Below the pieces are notes generated by a model that did not search any database, had not been told where the DNA came from, and saw only the letters and a list, made by a program, of their open reading frames with translations. Positions 33,680-43,148 of a stretch of 64,000 nucleotides of DNA are shown here, one piece after another. The translations under genes were made by a program, and so were the position numbers. The DNA is from Cenarchaeum symbiont of Oopsacas minuta. Its GTDB lineage: Archaea > Thermoproteota > Nitrososphaeria > Nitrososphaerales > Nitrosopumilaceae. Position 1 is the first letter of the stretch, and each line of letters starts with the position of its first letter. The stretch lies in NCBI GenBank assembly GCA_029948415.1, contig JAJIZT010000001.1, positions 459,429 to 523,428 on the forward strand. Reading direction: 5' to 3'.

Positions 33680-34141
33680 AAGATATACATTTTTCATCAA
33701 CCAGTCGCAATATTTGGTAACTTTTAGTGTAAACTCACACCATACATGTAGCGAATGTGGTAAAATATCTATGCGCCCGCCTCTGTGAAACACCTTTACA
33801 CCTTCTTTTCCTTCGTACATGTATGCATCTTCGGTTTTGGCATCGGATATGATCTCTTGTGCGGTACGTTTTATCTGTTCACGTTCGATGGGAAATCTAG
33901 TCTTACTCTGATCTATAATGATGCTCAAGTCGCGCTTACCATACATATCAAACTCTTCTATGCGACCCTCACCAGGAAAATTTACCACAATCTTTACTCC
34001 ATATATTTTCCCAACATTGCTTCCAATCTCCGTGATTAACGAATATGCCATAGCTGGGTTTTTCTTTAAAACAATTCTAATCTGTGGCATATTGGATCGA
34101 AGGTGTGCCTGTAGCGTATTGGTAATTTCAGAAAAAAACAT
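33659..34141 (-). CDS. Conserved hypothetical protein (160 aa)
   Basis: Not recognised. Alpha/beta with repeated charged strands, including VGKIYGVKIVVNFPGEGRIEEF and RDLSIIIDQSKTRFPIEREQ (in part). A Trp/Cys-bearing C-terminal strand and helix follow. I chose the ATG at 34141 because an AAATATA box lies 24-31 bases upstream. In-frame ATGs at 34204 and 34297 would run into the divergent promoter region. It ends 21 bases inside the TPR gene, tail to tail. Confidence 0.62.
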   Translation of the reverse strand: MFFSEITNTLQAHLRSNMPQIRIVLKKNPAMAYSLITEIGSNVGKIYGVKIVVNFPGEGRIEEFDMYGKRDLSIIIDQSKTRFPIEREQIKRTAQEIISDAKTEDAYMYEGKEGVKVFHRGGRIDILPHSLHVWCEFTLKVTKYCDWLMKNVYLLSRTVK

Positions 34142-34218
34142 TACAACAACAGGTACAAATGGTGTGGTATATTTGTAATGGAGTTGGGTTTTTAATATGA
34201 GCATGTTGTACAATTTCA

Positions 34219-34857
34219 ATGGCGTTGCCCATGGAAAGTTCGGATGGATACGATGAATCTGAACACACTGATAACGTGGACAACTATCGTATAACATGCA
34301 TCTCTTTCATAGAGGATCTCTCTTTGGATTATCTTGCATGGGTGGATAGATATGATCTTCCAAATGACGAAGATGCTAGACGCCGCTCCGAGATTGCCGC
34401 CACCATTGAAAAGACAAATCATTGGATTGCTAAAATTGCCCAGTCGATAAAGGCAGTAGATGTAGTCATGAACGACGGAATACAAAAGATGGCTGAAGCC
34501 ACAGCTGGTAGACCATTTGATATTGGCGTCTTTGTAAACGGTGTGGCCGGATACACAACTGCAAATCCTGGCAACATAAAAGTAATGGTAAAGGCTTCTA
34601 GCAAAAAAGATCGAAAAACAAAGCTCGGATTTCATTTCCAAGATACAAGATTTCGGATAGAATCTACAGCATCGGCAACACTTACTGCACCAAAAGAATG
34701 CGAGTCAGAGTACGAACTGTTAGATCTTATGTTAAATCTTGATGCGAGTTTATGTGTACAACGTGATCTAGTCTCGTTTACAATAACTGTTTCAGAGACA
34801 AAAGATGGACAAGAGTTTGACAAGCGTGGACTCTCTACTATTGTGCATCTAATCTAA
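34219..34857 (+). CDS. Conserved hypothetical protein (212 aa)
   Basis: Not recognised. A soluble acidic protein. The N-terminal helical half contains DYLAWVDRYDLPNDEDARRR and a region of Ala-rich helices (IEKTNHWIAKIAQSI). The C-terminal half is beta-rich (GFHFQDTRFRIESTASATL). The ATG at 34219 has a TTTTAATAT box 21-29 bases upstream; another ATG lies 12 bases downstream. It ends 20 bases inside the convergent flavin-type gene. Confidence 0.68.
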   Translation: MALPMESSDGYDESEHTDNVDNYRITCISFIEDLSLDYLAWVDRYDLPNDEDARRRSEIAATIEKTNHWIAKIAQSIKAVDVVMNDGIQKMAEATAGRPFDIGVFVNGVAGYTTANPGNIKVMVKASSKKDRKTKLGFHFQDTRFRIESTASATLTAPKECESEYELLDLMLNLDASLCVQRDLVSFTITVSETKDGQEFDKRGLSTIVHLI

Positions 34858-35155
34858 CACGTATTGCCACTCTATGCTCTGTAGCACGTACTTGATTGGG
34901 ATATTTTAGCTCTGATATGCAACGCACGATATTTTCATCTTTTACAGGTTCTGCCATCCCAAATATTATATCTTTATCTATGGTTATAGATACACGTCCG
35001 TTGGCAATACAGTTTTTGTACCAGTCACTGTCAGGTTTATGTCTTGTAAGATATACATCTCCATCAAACATAACTGCATAGAGCTCGCTTTTGTGTACTA
35101 TGCCTGTTACCCGACCTCGCGTTGCAAGTACGGTGCGAAAACGACCGTCTTTCAT
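34838..35155 (-). CDS. Split-barrel flavin/F420-type protein
   Basis: A small single-domain split beta-barrel of the pyridoxamine-phosphate-oxidase-like or deazaflavin-dependent nitroreductase superfamily. Typical marks are VLATRGRVTGIVHKSELYAV and VYLTRHKPDSDWYKNC followed by GRVSITID, where the SDWYKN segment normally lines the cofactor site. The 105 aa are on the short side of the family. Cofactor (FMN or F420) and substrate are undetermined. It stands alone in the minus direction. Confidence 0.68.
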   Translation of the reverse strand: MKDGRFRTVLATRGRVTGIVHKSELYAVMFDGDVYLTRHKPDSDWYKNCIANGRVSITIDKDIIFGMAEPVKDENIVRCISELKYPNQVRATEHRVAIRVRLDAQ

Positions 35156-35241
35156 GTGATTTTTATGACGTCAAGTAATTTAACTCTGTAGTTGGATTTA
35201 TCTGATTTTTGTACTAATAAATCTAAATTCAGATAGTGAGC

Positions 35242-35694
35242 ATGTCTAACATTACAGAAGGGATGCATGAGATGGCAACAATTGCTGATGCATTTACTGG
35301 CAAAAAGGTAGTAGACAAGGAAGGCGTTCAATACGGCACTGTAAAACATATCTTTGTGGGTCAAGAGAGTCTTTCTGTAATAGGCGTTGGAATTAGATAT
35401 GGTTTCCGTAAAGAATACTATCTTCCAAGAGAGTTTATAGCTAGATTTACAGAAAAAACACTCCAACTCTCAAAATCACCAGTACGCAAAGGCGTGAATG
35501 TAATGGATATTGATGGCAAAAAAATAGGTAAAGTGGCAAATATAAATCGCAATGTGGATACGGGTAATCTCGAGTCGATTACGGTCTCATCTAGACCATT
35601 CTCTTCAAAAGTGATAGCAAAAACCTTGATATGGGGAGTCGGAAAAAATGTCTCACTAAATCTCACACATAAAGAATTTCAACAACTAGATTAA
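35242..35694 (+). CDS. PRC-barrel domain protein
   Basis: Two PRC-barrel-like halves: ADAFTGKKVVDKEGVQYGTVKHIFV, shortened here, at about 15-90, and KGVNVMDIDGKKIGKVANINR at about 90-150. PRC-barrels occur in RimM and photosynthetic reaction-centre H subunits and bind proteins or RNA. Stand-alone archaeal versions are common and functionally open. ATG at 35242; a GTG codon six bases upstream is in frame. No membrane segment. Confidence 0.8.
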   Translation: MSNITEGMHEMATIADAFTGKKVVDKEGVQYGTVKHIFVGQESLSVIGVGIRYGFRKEYYLPREFIARFTEKTLQLSKSPVRKGVNVMDIDGKKIGKVANINRNVDTGNLESITVSSRPFSSKVIAKTLIWGVGKNVSLNLTHKEFQQLD

Positions 35695-35703
35695 ACAAGA
35701 ATC

Positions 35704-35805
35704 TTATCTATTCTTCTTTGTGTAACATTCTTTGCATGTGGGTAGCCCATCACTTATGATGATATCCATGTTGGATCTACAACAGATATGGCATAGGCCT
35801 TTCAT
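35704..35805 (-). CDS. Small zinc-ribbon protein (33 aa)
   Basis: A short frame from ATG 35805 to TAA 35704. It encodes two Cys pairs, GLCHICCRSN and PTCKECYTKK, spaced like a zinc ribbon (C-x2-C...C-x2-C), with little else. Tiny zinc ribbons of this kind are frequent in thaumarchaea. The codons are normal for this genome. The promoter is not clear. Role unknown; it is easy to miss because of its size. Confidence 0.55.
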   Translation of the reverse strand: MKGLCHICCRSNMDIIISDGLPTCKECYTKKNR

Positions 35806-35876
35806 AACACGTTTTGAAACATGGTTATGTTTATCCTTTCCTGTGGTTTATAATCGGAATATAATCTAATGTGCAT

Positions 35877-36869
35877 ATGTACGCTGTAGAGACAAATTCG
35901 CTTACAAAAATTTATGGAAATTCGGCCGCACTTGATTCAGTATCCCTTAATGTTCAAGAAGGAGAGATCTATGGATTTTTGGGCCCAAATGGAGCTGGCA
36001 AGAGTACCACTATGATGATATTAACAACTCTGCTAAAACCAACGTCTGGTACCGCTCTAGTCTGTGGTAGTGATGTAGTATCAGATGCTAGTAAAGTGCG
36101 CCGTAGTATAGGGTGTGTGCAGCAAGATACTGTGGCAGATGAGTTTCTTACTGGCAGAGAAAACTTGTACTTGCAAGCTCGACTTTGCCATATCCCGTCG
36201 GGGGAGGCACGACGGCGCATAGATGAGATACTGTCTATGATAGAGCTTGAAGATCGGCAAAACGATGCAGTTCTAACATATTCTGGAGGAATGCGCAAGC
36301 GATTAGATATTGCTAGTGGTCTGTTACATATGCCTCGTGTACTGTTTCTTGATGAACCAACTGTGGGGCTTGACACACAGACACGTAGAAGAATCTGGGA
36401 GTACATACGCAGAATACACGGTGAATATGGAATGAGCGTATTTCTTACCACACATTATATGGATGAGGCAGATCAACTCTGTGGTCGTGTAGCCATAATA
36501 GACAAAGGAACGATACAAGCAGTTGATTCTCCATCTAGCATGAAAAAAGCACTTGGGGGTGAAGTCATACGGATATCTGTGGGATCGGGAGCAGATGATT
36601 TGGCAAAGAAACTAGTTGGTTCTGATTATGTATCAGAGATTGCATCTATTACTGGTGGAGAGATAAAGCTGTATGTTAGCGACGGAGTAAATGCAGCTCG
36701 TGACGTGATACGGATATGTGGCGAATCAAGTGTGGAGATGCTCTCACTCTCGGTCGGACAGCAGACACTCGATGATGTCTTTGTCTCGTATACGGGTCGT
36801 GATCTGCGGGATAGTGGAGGCTTTGATCGAAAAAAAGAGAAACGCAAAATGAGGAAGATGCGTCTATGA
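35877..36869 (+). CDS. ABC transporter ATP-binding protein (DrrA-like)
   Basis: ATPase of an ABC-2 exporter. Walker A is GPNGAGKST, the signature is TYSGGMRKRLD, Walker B is VLFLDEPTVGLD, and the switch His is in FLTTHYMDEADQLC. A C-terminal extension of about 100 residues is typical of the daunorubicin-resistance DrrA subfamily. I prefer the ATG at 35877 over a GTG six bases upstream; a TTTATAA box lies about 30 bases before it. The stop overlaps the permease start by four bases (ATGA), so the two are coupled. Confidence 0.92.
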   Translation: MYAVETNSLTKIYGNSAALDSVSLNVQEGEIYGFLGPNGAGKSTTMMILTTLLKPTSGTALVCGSDVVSDASKVRRSIGCVQQDTVADEFLTGRENLYLQARLCHIPSGEARRRIDEILSMIELEDRQNDAVLTYSGGMRKRLDIASGLLHMPRVLFLDEPTVGLDTQTRRRIWEYIRRIHGEYGMSVFLTTHYMDEADQLCGRVAIIDKGTIQAVDSPSSMKKALGGEVIRISVGSGADDLAKKLVGSDYVSEIASITGGEIKLYVSDGVNAARDVIRICGESSVEMLSLSVGQQTLDDVFVSYTGRDLRDSGGFDRKKEKRKMRKMRL

Positions 36870-37642
36870 TTATCTCTGATGTATATACTGTATTTTGGAG
36901 GGAGATGAAACGCTACAAAAAATCCCGCAGTGGAGTGTTGATCCGACTCATACAACCAGCAGTCTGGATTGTAGTAATTGGTAATACGTTCTCTGGAACA
37001 CAACCGCTAATAGAGACGGTAGGATTTGACGGAGAATATATTGAGTTTATGACTCCTGGAGTCATAGTACTTACAGCGATATTTACTAGTATATTTGGAG
37101 GAGTGAATACACTTTGGGATAGACGGTATGGGTTTATGAATAAAGTTCTCATGTCTCCAATCTCACGAGTCTCAATTGCTTTGGGTAAGATGCTGGCAAT
37201 ATCTATGATTGCAGCAATGCAAGTTGCACTCATAATAGGAATATCGTTGATCATCGGTGTACGCTATCCTGGAGCTGATGCAATTGCGTTGGTAATGGGA
37301 ATAGTATTATTATTCTCTTTGGGGTTTTCTGGTATATCCGTTGCAATTGCAGCTACTGCGAAATCCCAGGAAACTTTTTGGGGAATGATAAATTTTCTAG
37401 GAATGCCGCTCTTTATGCTAAGTCCTGCACTCTTTCCACTAGAACTTTTACCAGAATGGCTCTCTTTTGTAGCAAAACTCAATCCTGTAACATACACAGT
37501 ATTGTTGATACGTAGCCTGATGACCGGAGTGGGTGAGGGGGTCTCTACTGCCACGAGTCTAGGAGTGATCTCTGTCTTTGTAGTGGTTATGGTATTTGTT
37601 GCTGGATATGTCTTTACGCGTGAGGCTACAAAGCCATTTTAA
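36866..37642 (+). CDS. ABC-2 type transporter permease (DrrB-like)
   Basis: Integral membrane partner of the preceding ATPase, with about six hydrophobic helices. The N-terminal amphipathic stretch (FWREMKRYKKSRSGVLIRLI), the LTAIFTSIFGGVNTLWDRRYGF segment (quoted in part) and the later FSGISVAIAATAKSQETFWG loop are typical of ABC2_membrane proteins. Together they form a two-component exporter of lipids, glycoconjugates or small hydrophobic molecules. The substrate is unknown. It is followed 72 bases later by the giant surface protein gene. Confidence 0.9.
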   Translation: MIISDVYTVFWREMKRYKKSRSGVLIRLIQPAVWIVVIGNTFSGTQPLIETVGFDGEYIEFMTPGVIVLTAIFTSIFGGVNTLWDRRYGFMNKVLMSPISRVSIALGKMLAISMIAAMQVALIIGISLIIGVRYPGADAIALVMGIVLLFSLGFSGISVAIAATAKSQETFWGMINFLGMPLFMLSPALFPLELLPEWLSFVAKLNPVTYTVLLIRSLMTGVGEGVSTATSLGVISVFVVVMVFVAGYVFTREATKPF

Positions 37643-37714
37643 TCGTCAAATTTGACTAAATCAGCAAGAAATTATCACACCAATGATCTTTTTAACCCTA
37701 TTTGATCTATACTC

Positions 37715-40700
37715 GTGAAACTTTGGTATTTGATGCCAGTATTGGTAATGTGTGTGGTTCTTATCGCATTAGTCCCTATATCTAATGCAAGCTATGATCA
37801 TTCGTTTATCCTAAAATGGGGAGAATCAGGATTGGATAGTCCAGGAGAATTTTTATATCCACAGTATATCGCAATTGATTCAAATGGTTCTGTATATGTT
37901 ACAGATCTTGGAAATAAACGCATTCAAAAATTTGATGCTAATGGGGAATTCTTAACCACATGGGGTAGTTCTGGTAGTTTGCCAGGACAGTTTCGTGCTC
38001 CAGCTGGAATTACAGTGCATAAAGATAACGTCTATGTTGTAGATCGAGATCTAAATCGCGTACAAAAATTTGATCTCGATGGTGGTTTTGTAAACGAATG
38101 GGGAGTACGAGGATCTGATGATGGAAACTTTTTACTTCCAAACGGAATTGACACAGACTCTGATGGATATGTATACGTGGTTGACACTGGAAATCAACGT
38201 GTACAGATATTCTCTTCTGATGGAGAATATGTTGCAAAGTTTGGATCAAGTGGAACGCAGAATGATAAATTACTAAATCCTACAGGAATATCCATTGATG
38301 ATACAGGTATATACATAGCAGATGCAGGAAATAATGCCATAAAAAAATTCCAAATTGATGGAACCTTTGTAAAAAATTACAACTCGCGCACTGCTGGACT
38401 CTTGATGAATCCACACGGAATGCAGGCAGATGGAGCAGGAAACATATACATCGCAGACTATCGTAACAACCGCATACTATACCTTGATGATACTGGACTA
38501 GCTATAACCACATGGGGAATAGGAGGTACAAGAGATGGGGATTTTATGTCTCCAACTGATGTAACTATGAACGATGATGGATATCTTTATGTAACAGATA
38601 CCAACGGAAACAGAATTCAAAAATTCAATTCACCTCATGTAATATCAGTACCCATATCAGATATAGTGCAAGAGGATATAGTGAAAGAGAACAGTACGAT
38701 AAAAGCACAGGCGCAAGGATATGTGGATGCTACCCCGTCTGTACTACAATCCCCAAATCCAATACTAGGTGATGTCATAAAACCAACAATACTGCCACCT
38801 GAGGATCTAATTATAGAGGCCACTGGACATCTTACCACAGTCATAGTTGGTTATGCCACAGCTTATGATGAGAGTGGCATTCAGTCTTTGACAAATAATG
38901 CTCCACAAAAATTTACGCTTGGATCTAGTACCATAATTTGGACTGCCATAGATGGCTCTGGAAATCTAGCAGTGGCATCTCAACAGATAACCGTACGAGA
39001 TACTACGCCACCAACGATAATTCCAATCAACAATATTACAATGTTAGCATCGCACCCATCACTTAATATTTTGACGTTAGATGAGCCAGACGTTGTTGAC
39101 GCACTAGGTGTAATTTCACTTACAAACAATGCTCCAAAGCATTTTCCAATCGGAACGACAGCTATAACTTGGACTGCAGTTGATGTGGTTGAAAATATTG
39201 AAACATTTGTCCAGTATGTTCATATGATAGATAAGGAGCCTCCAATATTGCAAGCACCTGAAACAATTATGTTTGAGGCAGTATCATATTTGGAAAATTT
39301 TGTGAAACTTGGAGATGCAAACGTAACTGATAACAGTCTTGCTGTATATGTGACAAACGATGCTCCAGAATATTTTGGACTTGGAAACACAACTGTGACA
39401 TGGACTGCAACCGATGATTCAGGGAATTTAGCATCAGATATACAAAACGTTTTGATACTAGATACAACTGCACCAAAATTTGAACTAGTGGAAACTATCG
39501 TATTAGAAGCAGTATCAGCTACAACCAATACAATAAATCTAACTGCGCCAAAAGTCAGTGATATTCAGAATTTTACACTTTCAAACAATGCTCCAAACAC
39601 ATTTCCACTAGGTACAACTTTGGTGACATGGACTGCTATTGATGCATACGAAAACATGGCAAAAGTAATACAAAACATTACCATAATTGACACTACTCCA
39701 CCGATAATAAATTCTACAGAGTCAGTAATCGCAGAAGCTACAAGTCCAAACGGTACAACGGTAAACCTTTTACCACCAGAAACACATGATATGACATCTA
39801 CTGTAACCATACTAAACGATGCTCCAGAACTTTATCCACTTGGAGTGACAAACGTAACATGGACCGCATTGGACGAGTACGGCAATAATGCAACTGTTGT
39901 ACAAAAAATTACTATCATAGATACAATTCCTCCAGAACTGACAATATTGACAGATATTGTTGCAGAGGCGATCAGCTATACTGACAACATGGTGGATATT
40001 GGTTCTCCAAACGTGAACGATATCGTGGGAGTAGTCGATCTAACAAACAACGCATCAGACACGTATGGACTTGGAACATCGATCATAGAGTGGACTGCCT
40101 CTGATGAATCAGGAAATATCGCAACTGCGATACAGACTGTTACAATAGTGGATACCCAGTCTCCTCTAGTAACGGCTCCGGCTAACGTAATCGTAGAAGC
40201 ACACGGTTTGACAGAAGAACAGGTTACAATCGGAGTGGCGCTAGCAACTGATGCTGTAGGTATACTAGAGATAACAAATAATGCACCAGAGACATTCGAG
40301 TTTGGAAATACAACTGTGATATGGACTGCCATGGACATATCTGGCAATTTAGGTTCTGCAATGCAAAACATAACTGTACAAGACACGATACCGCCTAGCA
40401 TAACTGCACCTCAAAATGTGACATTTGAAGCACAGAATCTAGATGCAAATTTGGTAGAATTGGGTACACCACAGGTAAATGATGCAGTCAGTATAGATAT
40501 GATAACAAATAACGCACCAACATATTTTCCGATGGGTACTACATTGATAACGTGGATGGCAATTGATCATTCTGATAATTCTGAAACTGCGATACAGACG
40601 GTAATAGTACAAGATACGACAGCTCCAATATTGACGACTCCACCAAACATCACAACAGAGGCTACATCTGCTACTGGCTCTGTTGTACAGATTGGTAATG

Positions 40701-42568
40701 CTACTGCAGTCGATATTGACACAGTTGTAATAACAAATAATGCTCCTTCTCTCTTTCCAATTGGAACAACACAAGTAACATGGACTGCAATAGATGATTC
40801 AGGTAATTTTGTAGATGCAGTACAGACAGTAACCATACAGGACACAATTCCACCTATAGTTACAGCACCAAATAACATTACAGCAGAGGCTGTTGCTAAA
40901 AACAACTCAGTCGAGATTGGTCTAGCTAGTGTATATGATACAGTAAATGTGATATCCACAACAAATAATGCTCCTACATTCTTTCCAATTGGAACAACAC
41001 AAGTAACATGGACAGCAATCGACGGTGCAGGTAACCAAGCTTTTGCAGCGCAACAAATTATCATAATAGATAGTATATCTCCTATAGTCATGGCGCCTGC
41101 CAATATTACCGCCGAAGCTCAATCTGCAGATGGTGCAAAAGTACAGATTGGTAACGCAACTGCAATTGATATTGATACCTTTACGATAACAAATAATGCT
41201 ACACAGATATTTCCAATTGGAACCACGCAGATAACATGGACTGCAACTGATGCTTCTGGTAATGTTGGAACTGCAGTACAGACGGTAACTATAGTGGATA
41301 CGGTCAAACCAACAATAACAGCTCCGGCCAATGTAACAGTAGAATCAATCGCGCGCAACACTCCAGTAGCAATTGGTTTTGCAAAAGCCTTTGACACAGT
41401 AAGTGAGGTTTCTATTTCAAATAATGCACCAGAATCATTTCTGATAGGTAATGTACAGATAACGTGGACTGCAGTAGATAACTTTGGCAATTCTGCAACG
41501 GCTATACAGACTGTAACTGTACAAGATACAACTGCACCAATAGTGACAACTCCGCCAAATATTACCGCCGAAGCTCAATCTGCAGATGGTGCAAAAGTAC
41601 AGATTGGTAACGCAACTGCAATTGATATTGATACCTTTACGATAACAAATAATGCCCCACAATTCTTTCCAATTGGAATCACACAAGTAACATGGACTGC
41701 AACAGATGTTTCTGGTAATGTTGGAACTGCAGTACAGACTATAACTATAGTTGATACAGTTAAACCAACAATAGTTGCACCTCTTAATATTACCGCCGAA
41801 GCTACATCTATGAATGGCACCATCGTACATCTACAGGATCCACAAGTCTCAGATGAGACAGGAATATTATCCATAACGAATGATGCACCAGAAAAATTTC
41901 TACTTGGGAATACTCTAGTAACGTGGACCATAACTGATAATCATGGAAACAGCGTCAATGCAATACAGATTGTCAATATTGTGGACACGACTCCACCCGT
42001 ACTATATATTCCAAACATCACAACATTTGAGATAACTGGCATGGAAACTTTGGTACATCTTGATACGATAAATGGAACAGATATTGTGGATGGTGTATTG
42101 ACTGCAACAAATGATGCTTCCGAATCATTTGGACTAGTTCCTGTAAACGTAACATGGACCGTTACAGACATGTCTGGAAACACTGCCACGGCAGTACAGA
42201 TTTTGGATCCAAATGCATGTGGTAGATCTCTCTCATACTATGTTATGACTATAGGAACTGATTTGGATGATTCGATTCGTGGAACCGCTCAACCTGATCT
42301 GATGTTCTTATTGCGTGGTGATGATGTTGTATTTGGAGAACGTGGCAATGACTGTATATTCGGTGGGCAGGGTTCTGATGTGATATTTGGAGGAGAAGGA
42401 GACGATCTGATACATGGAGATGAAGATGGTGATGTTTTACGCGGTGATTCTGGTTCTGATGAAATATTTGGTGATGAAGGATATGATATAATCGATGGAG
42501 GAGATGGCCACGATTCATGTAATACAGTTTTTGATCTAGCATCGGATCTGACCATACATTGTGAATAG
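37715..42568 (+). CDS. Giant secreted protein: NHL propeller, about 15 HYR modules, RTX-like tail
   Basis: The 1617-aa chain starts at a GTG at 37715 with a signal peptide (cleavage near SNAS). Residues about 30-310 are NHL repeats (VYVTDLGNKRIQKF-type blades). From about 365 to 1500 run about 15 HYR/Ig-like modules of about 75 residues, each with a TNNAP...FPIGTT...VTWTAID core and ending in DTTAP. The tail (about 1525-1600) has GGxGxD RTX-type calcium-binding nonapeptides such as GGEGDDLIHG. It is probably a rigid, Ca-dependent adhesin or cell-surface fibre. Two module pairs share an exact 98-nt stretch (41102 and 41558), showing recent duplication or conversion. No membrane anchor. Confidence 0.9.
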   Translation: MKLWYLMPVLVMCVVLIALVPISNASYDHSFILKWGESGLDSPGEFLYPQYIAIDSNGSVYVTDLGNKRIQKFDANGEFLTTWGSSGSLPGQFRAPAGITVHKDNVYVVDRDLNRVQKFDLDGGFVNEWGVRGSDDGNFLLPNGIDTDSDGYVYVVDTGNQRVQIFSSDGEYVAKFGSSGTQNDKLLNPTGISIDDTGIYIADAGNNAIKKFQIDGTFVKNYNSRTAGLLMNPHGMQADGAGNIYIADYRNNRILYLDDTGLAITTWGIGGTRDGDFMSPTDVTMNDDGYLYVTDTNGNRIQKFNSPHVISVPISDIVQEDIVKENSTIKAQAQGYVDATPSVLQSPNPILGDVIKPTILPPEDLIIEATGHLTTVIVGYATAYDESGIQSLTNNAPQKFTLGSSTIIWTAIDGSGNLAVASQQITVRDTTPPTIIPINNITMLASHPSLNILTLDEPDVVDALGVISLTNNAPKHFPIGTTAITWTAVDVVENIETFVQYVHMIDKEPPILQAPETIMFEAVSYLENFVKLGDANVTDNSLAVYVTNDAPEYFGLGNTTVTWTATDDSGNLASDIQNVLILDTTAPKFELVETIVLEAVSATTNTINLTAPKVSDIQNFTLSNNAPNTFPLGTTLVTWTAIDAYENMAKVIQNITIIDTTPPIINSTESVIAEATSPNGTTVNLLPPETHDMTSTVTILNDAPELYPLGVTNVTWTALDEYGNNATVVQKITIIDTIPPELTILTDIVAEAISYTDNMVDIGSPNVNDIVGVVDLTNNASDTYGLGTSIIEWTASDESGNIATAIQTVTIVDTQSPLVTAPANVIVEAHGLTEEQVTIGVALATDAVGILEITNNAPETFEFGNTTVIWTAMDISGNLGSAMQNITVQDTIPPSITAPQNVTFEAQNLDANLVELGTPQVNDAVSIDMITNNAPTYFPMGTTLITWMAIDHSDNSETAIQTVIVQDTTAPILTTPPNITTEATSATGSVVQIGNATAVDIDTVVITNNAPSLFPIGTTQVTWTAIDDSGNFVDAVQTVTIQDTIPPIVTAPNNITAEAVAKNNSVEIGLASVYDTVNVISTTNNAPTFFPIGTTQVTWTAIDGAGNQAFAAQQIIIIDSISPIVMAPANITAEAQSADGAKVQIGNATAIDIDTFTITNNATQIFPIGTTQITWTATDASGNVGTAVQTVTIVDTVKPTITAPANVTVESIARNTPVAIGFAKAFDTVSEVSISNNAPESFLIGNVQITWTAVDNFGNSATAIQTVTVQDTTAPIVTTPPNITAEAQSADGAKVQIGNATAIDIDTFTITNNAPQFFPIGITQVTWTATDVSGNVGTAVQTITIVDTVKPTIVAPLNITAEATSMNGTIVHLQDPQVSDETGILSITNDAPEKFLLGNTLVTWTITDNHGNSVNAIQIVNIVDTTPPVLYIPNITTFEITGMETLVHLDTINGTDIVDGVLTATNDASESFGLVPVNVTWTVTDMSGNTATAVQILDPNACGRSLSYYVMTIGTDLDDSIRGTAQPDLMFLLRGDDVVFGERGNDCIFGGQGSDVIFGGEGDDLIHGDEDGDVLRGDSGSDEIFGDEGYDIIDGGDGHDSCNTVFDLASDLTIHCE
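41102..41199 (+). repeat. Exact 98-nt repeat, copy A (within HYR modules)
   Basis: Identical at the DNA level to 41558-41655, at a distance of 456 bases or 152 codons, which is two HYR modules. Other modules in the gene are diverged in DNA, so this pair reflects a recent event. Confidence 0.85.
41558..41655 (+). repeat. Exact 98-nt repeat, copy B
   Basis: Second copy of the 98-nt block at 41102. Both are in the same reading frame and encode the same part of an HYR module (from NITAEAQSADGAK to FTITNNA), so recombination between them would remove or add exactly two modules. Confidence 0.85.
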
Positions 42569-42613
42569 TTTTGAGACTTGACTTTTATTTGCGAGACAGA
42601 TGACTCATACCGA

Positions 42614-42700
42614 GCGGAGATCGCCTAGCCTGGTAGGGCGTGGGATTGCTAATCCCATGTCTGAAAGGACACGGGGGTTCAAATCCCCCTCTCCGCGCCA
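42614..42700 (+). tRNA. tRNA-Ser (GCT)
   Basis: Acceptor GCGGAGA/TCTCCGC, anticodon arm TGGGA-TTGCTAA-TCCCA with anticodon GCT, a long variable arm (TGTC...GACA) and T arm GGGGG-TTCAAAT-CCCCC. The discriminator G and CCA (42698-42700) are encoded. No intron. Confidence 0.95.
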
Positions 42701-42759
42701 TATTGTACAAAATATGCTTAAAAATTACAGTTAAAATAGGTGATAGCTATAGATTTGGT

Positions 42760-42921
42760 ATGGGTCGTAGAAAATCACAAAAGATCATCCGCTCATCTCC
42801 AAGAAACGTTACTACTGGCATGTGTCCAGAATGCCAAACCATAGGTCGTATCTACATTATAGGAAAGCCAGGCAAAGAACACGGCAAGTGTCCTGCATGC
42901 AACCAAGATTTCGATCTCTAG
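42760..42921 (+). CDS. Small zinc-ribbon protein (53 aa)
   Basis: ATG at 42760, 60 bases after tRNA-Ser. A basic N-terminus (GRRKSQKIIRSSPRN) precedes a zinc ribbon, MCPECQTIGR...KCPACNQDFDL, with two CxxC pairs. The open frame extends upstream through the tRNA, which cannot be coding, so the short start is right. Basic tail plus ribbon suggests RNA or DNA binding, but no partner is known. Confidence 0.75.
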   Translation: MGRRKSQKIIRSSPRNVTTGMCPECQTIGRIYIIGKPGKEHGKCPACNQDFDL

Positions 42922-42974
42922 TCTAAACAAAAACAATAGCTTTTTAAGTAAATTTTGAAAGAGTATAATAGATT

Positions 42975-43148
42975 ATGGTAAAGAAAGATTCAGAGACAGT
43001 ATATGATCGCGTAGCAAAACTTGAAAATGAGGTTGTAAAGCTACGCAAAGAGATGAACGTGGTATTGGGTGCTGTGAGAAACAAAATTGCTCGCCATGAA
43101 ATATCAAAGATACGTGATGGCGATGATATCTCTTCGGTGTTGGATTAG
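42975..43148 (+). CDS. Small coiled-coil protein (57 aa)
   Basis: ATG at 42975 to TAG at 43148. A charged N-terminus leads into a heptad helix, YDRVAKLENEVVKLRKEMN, followed by a basic segment and an acidic tail. The heptads suggest a dimeric coiled coil. It lies on the same strand 53 bases after the zinc-ribbon gene, and its end overlaps the convergent SirB1-like gene by four bases. Function unknown. Confidence 0.6.
   Translation: MVKKDSETVYDRVAKLENEVVKLRKEMNVVLGAVRNKIARHEISKIRDGDDISSVLD

Noticed and set aside
38800-42200. Possible CRISPR-like or satellite array
   Set aside because: The periodicity of about 225 bases is in frame and encodes HYR modules; there are no short identical repeats with unique spacers.
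42640-42759. Upstream extension of the 53-aa zinc-ribbon gene
   Set aside because: This stretch is the 3' part of tRNA-Ser, so translation must start at 42760.
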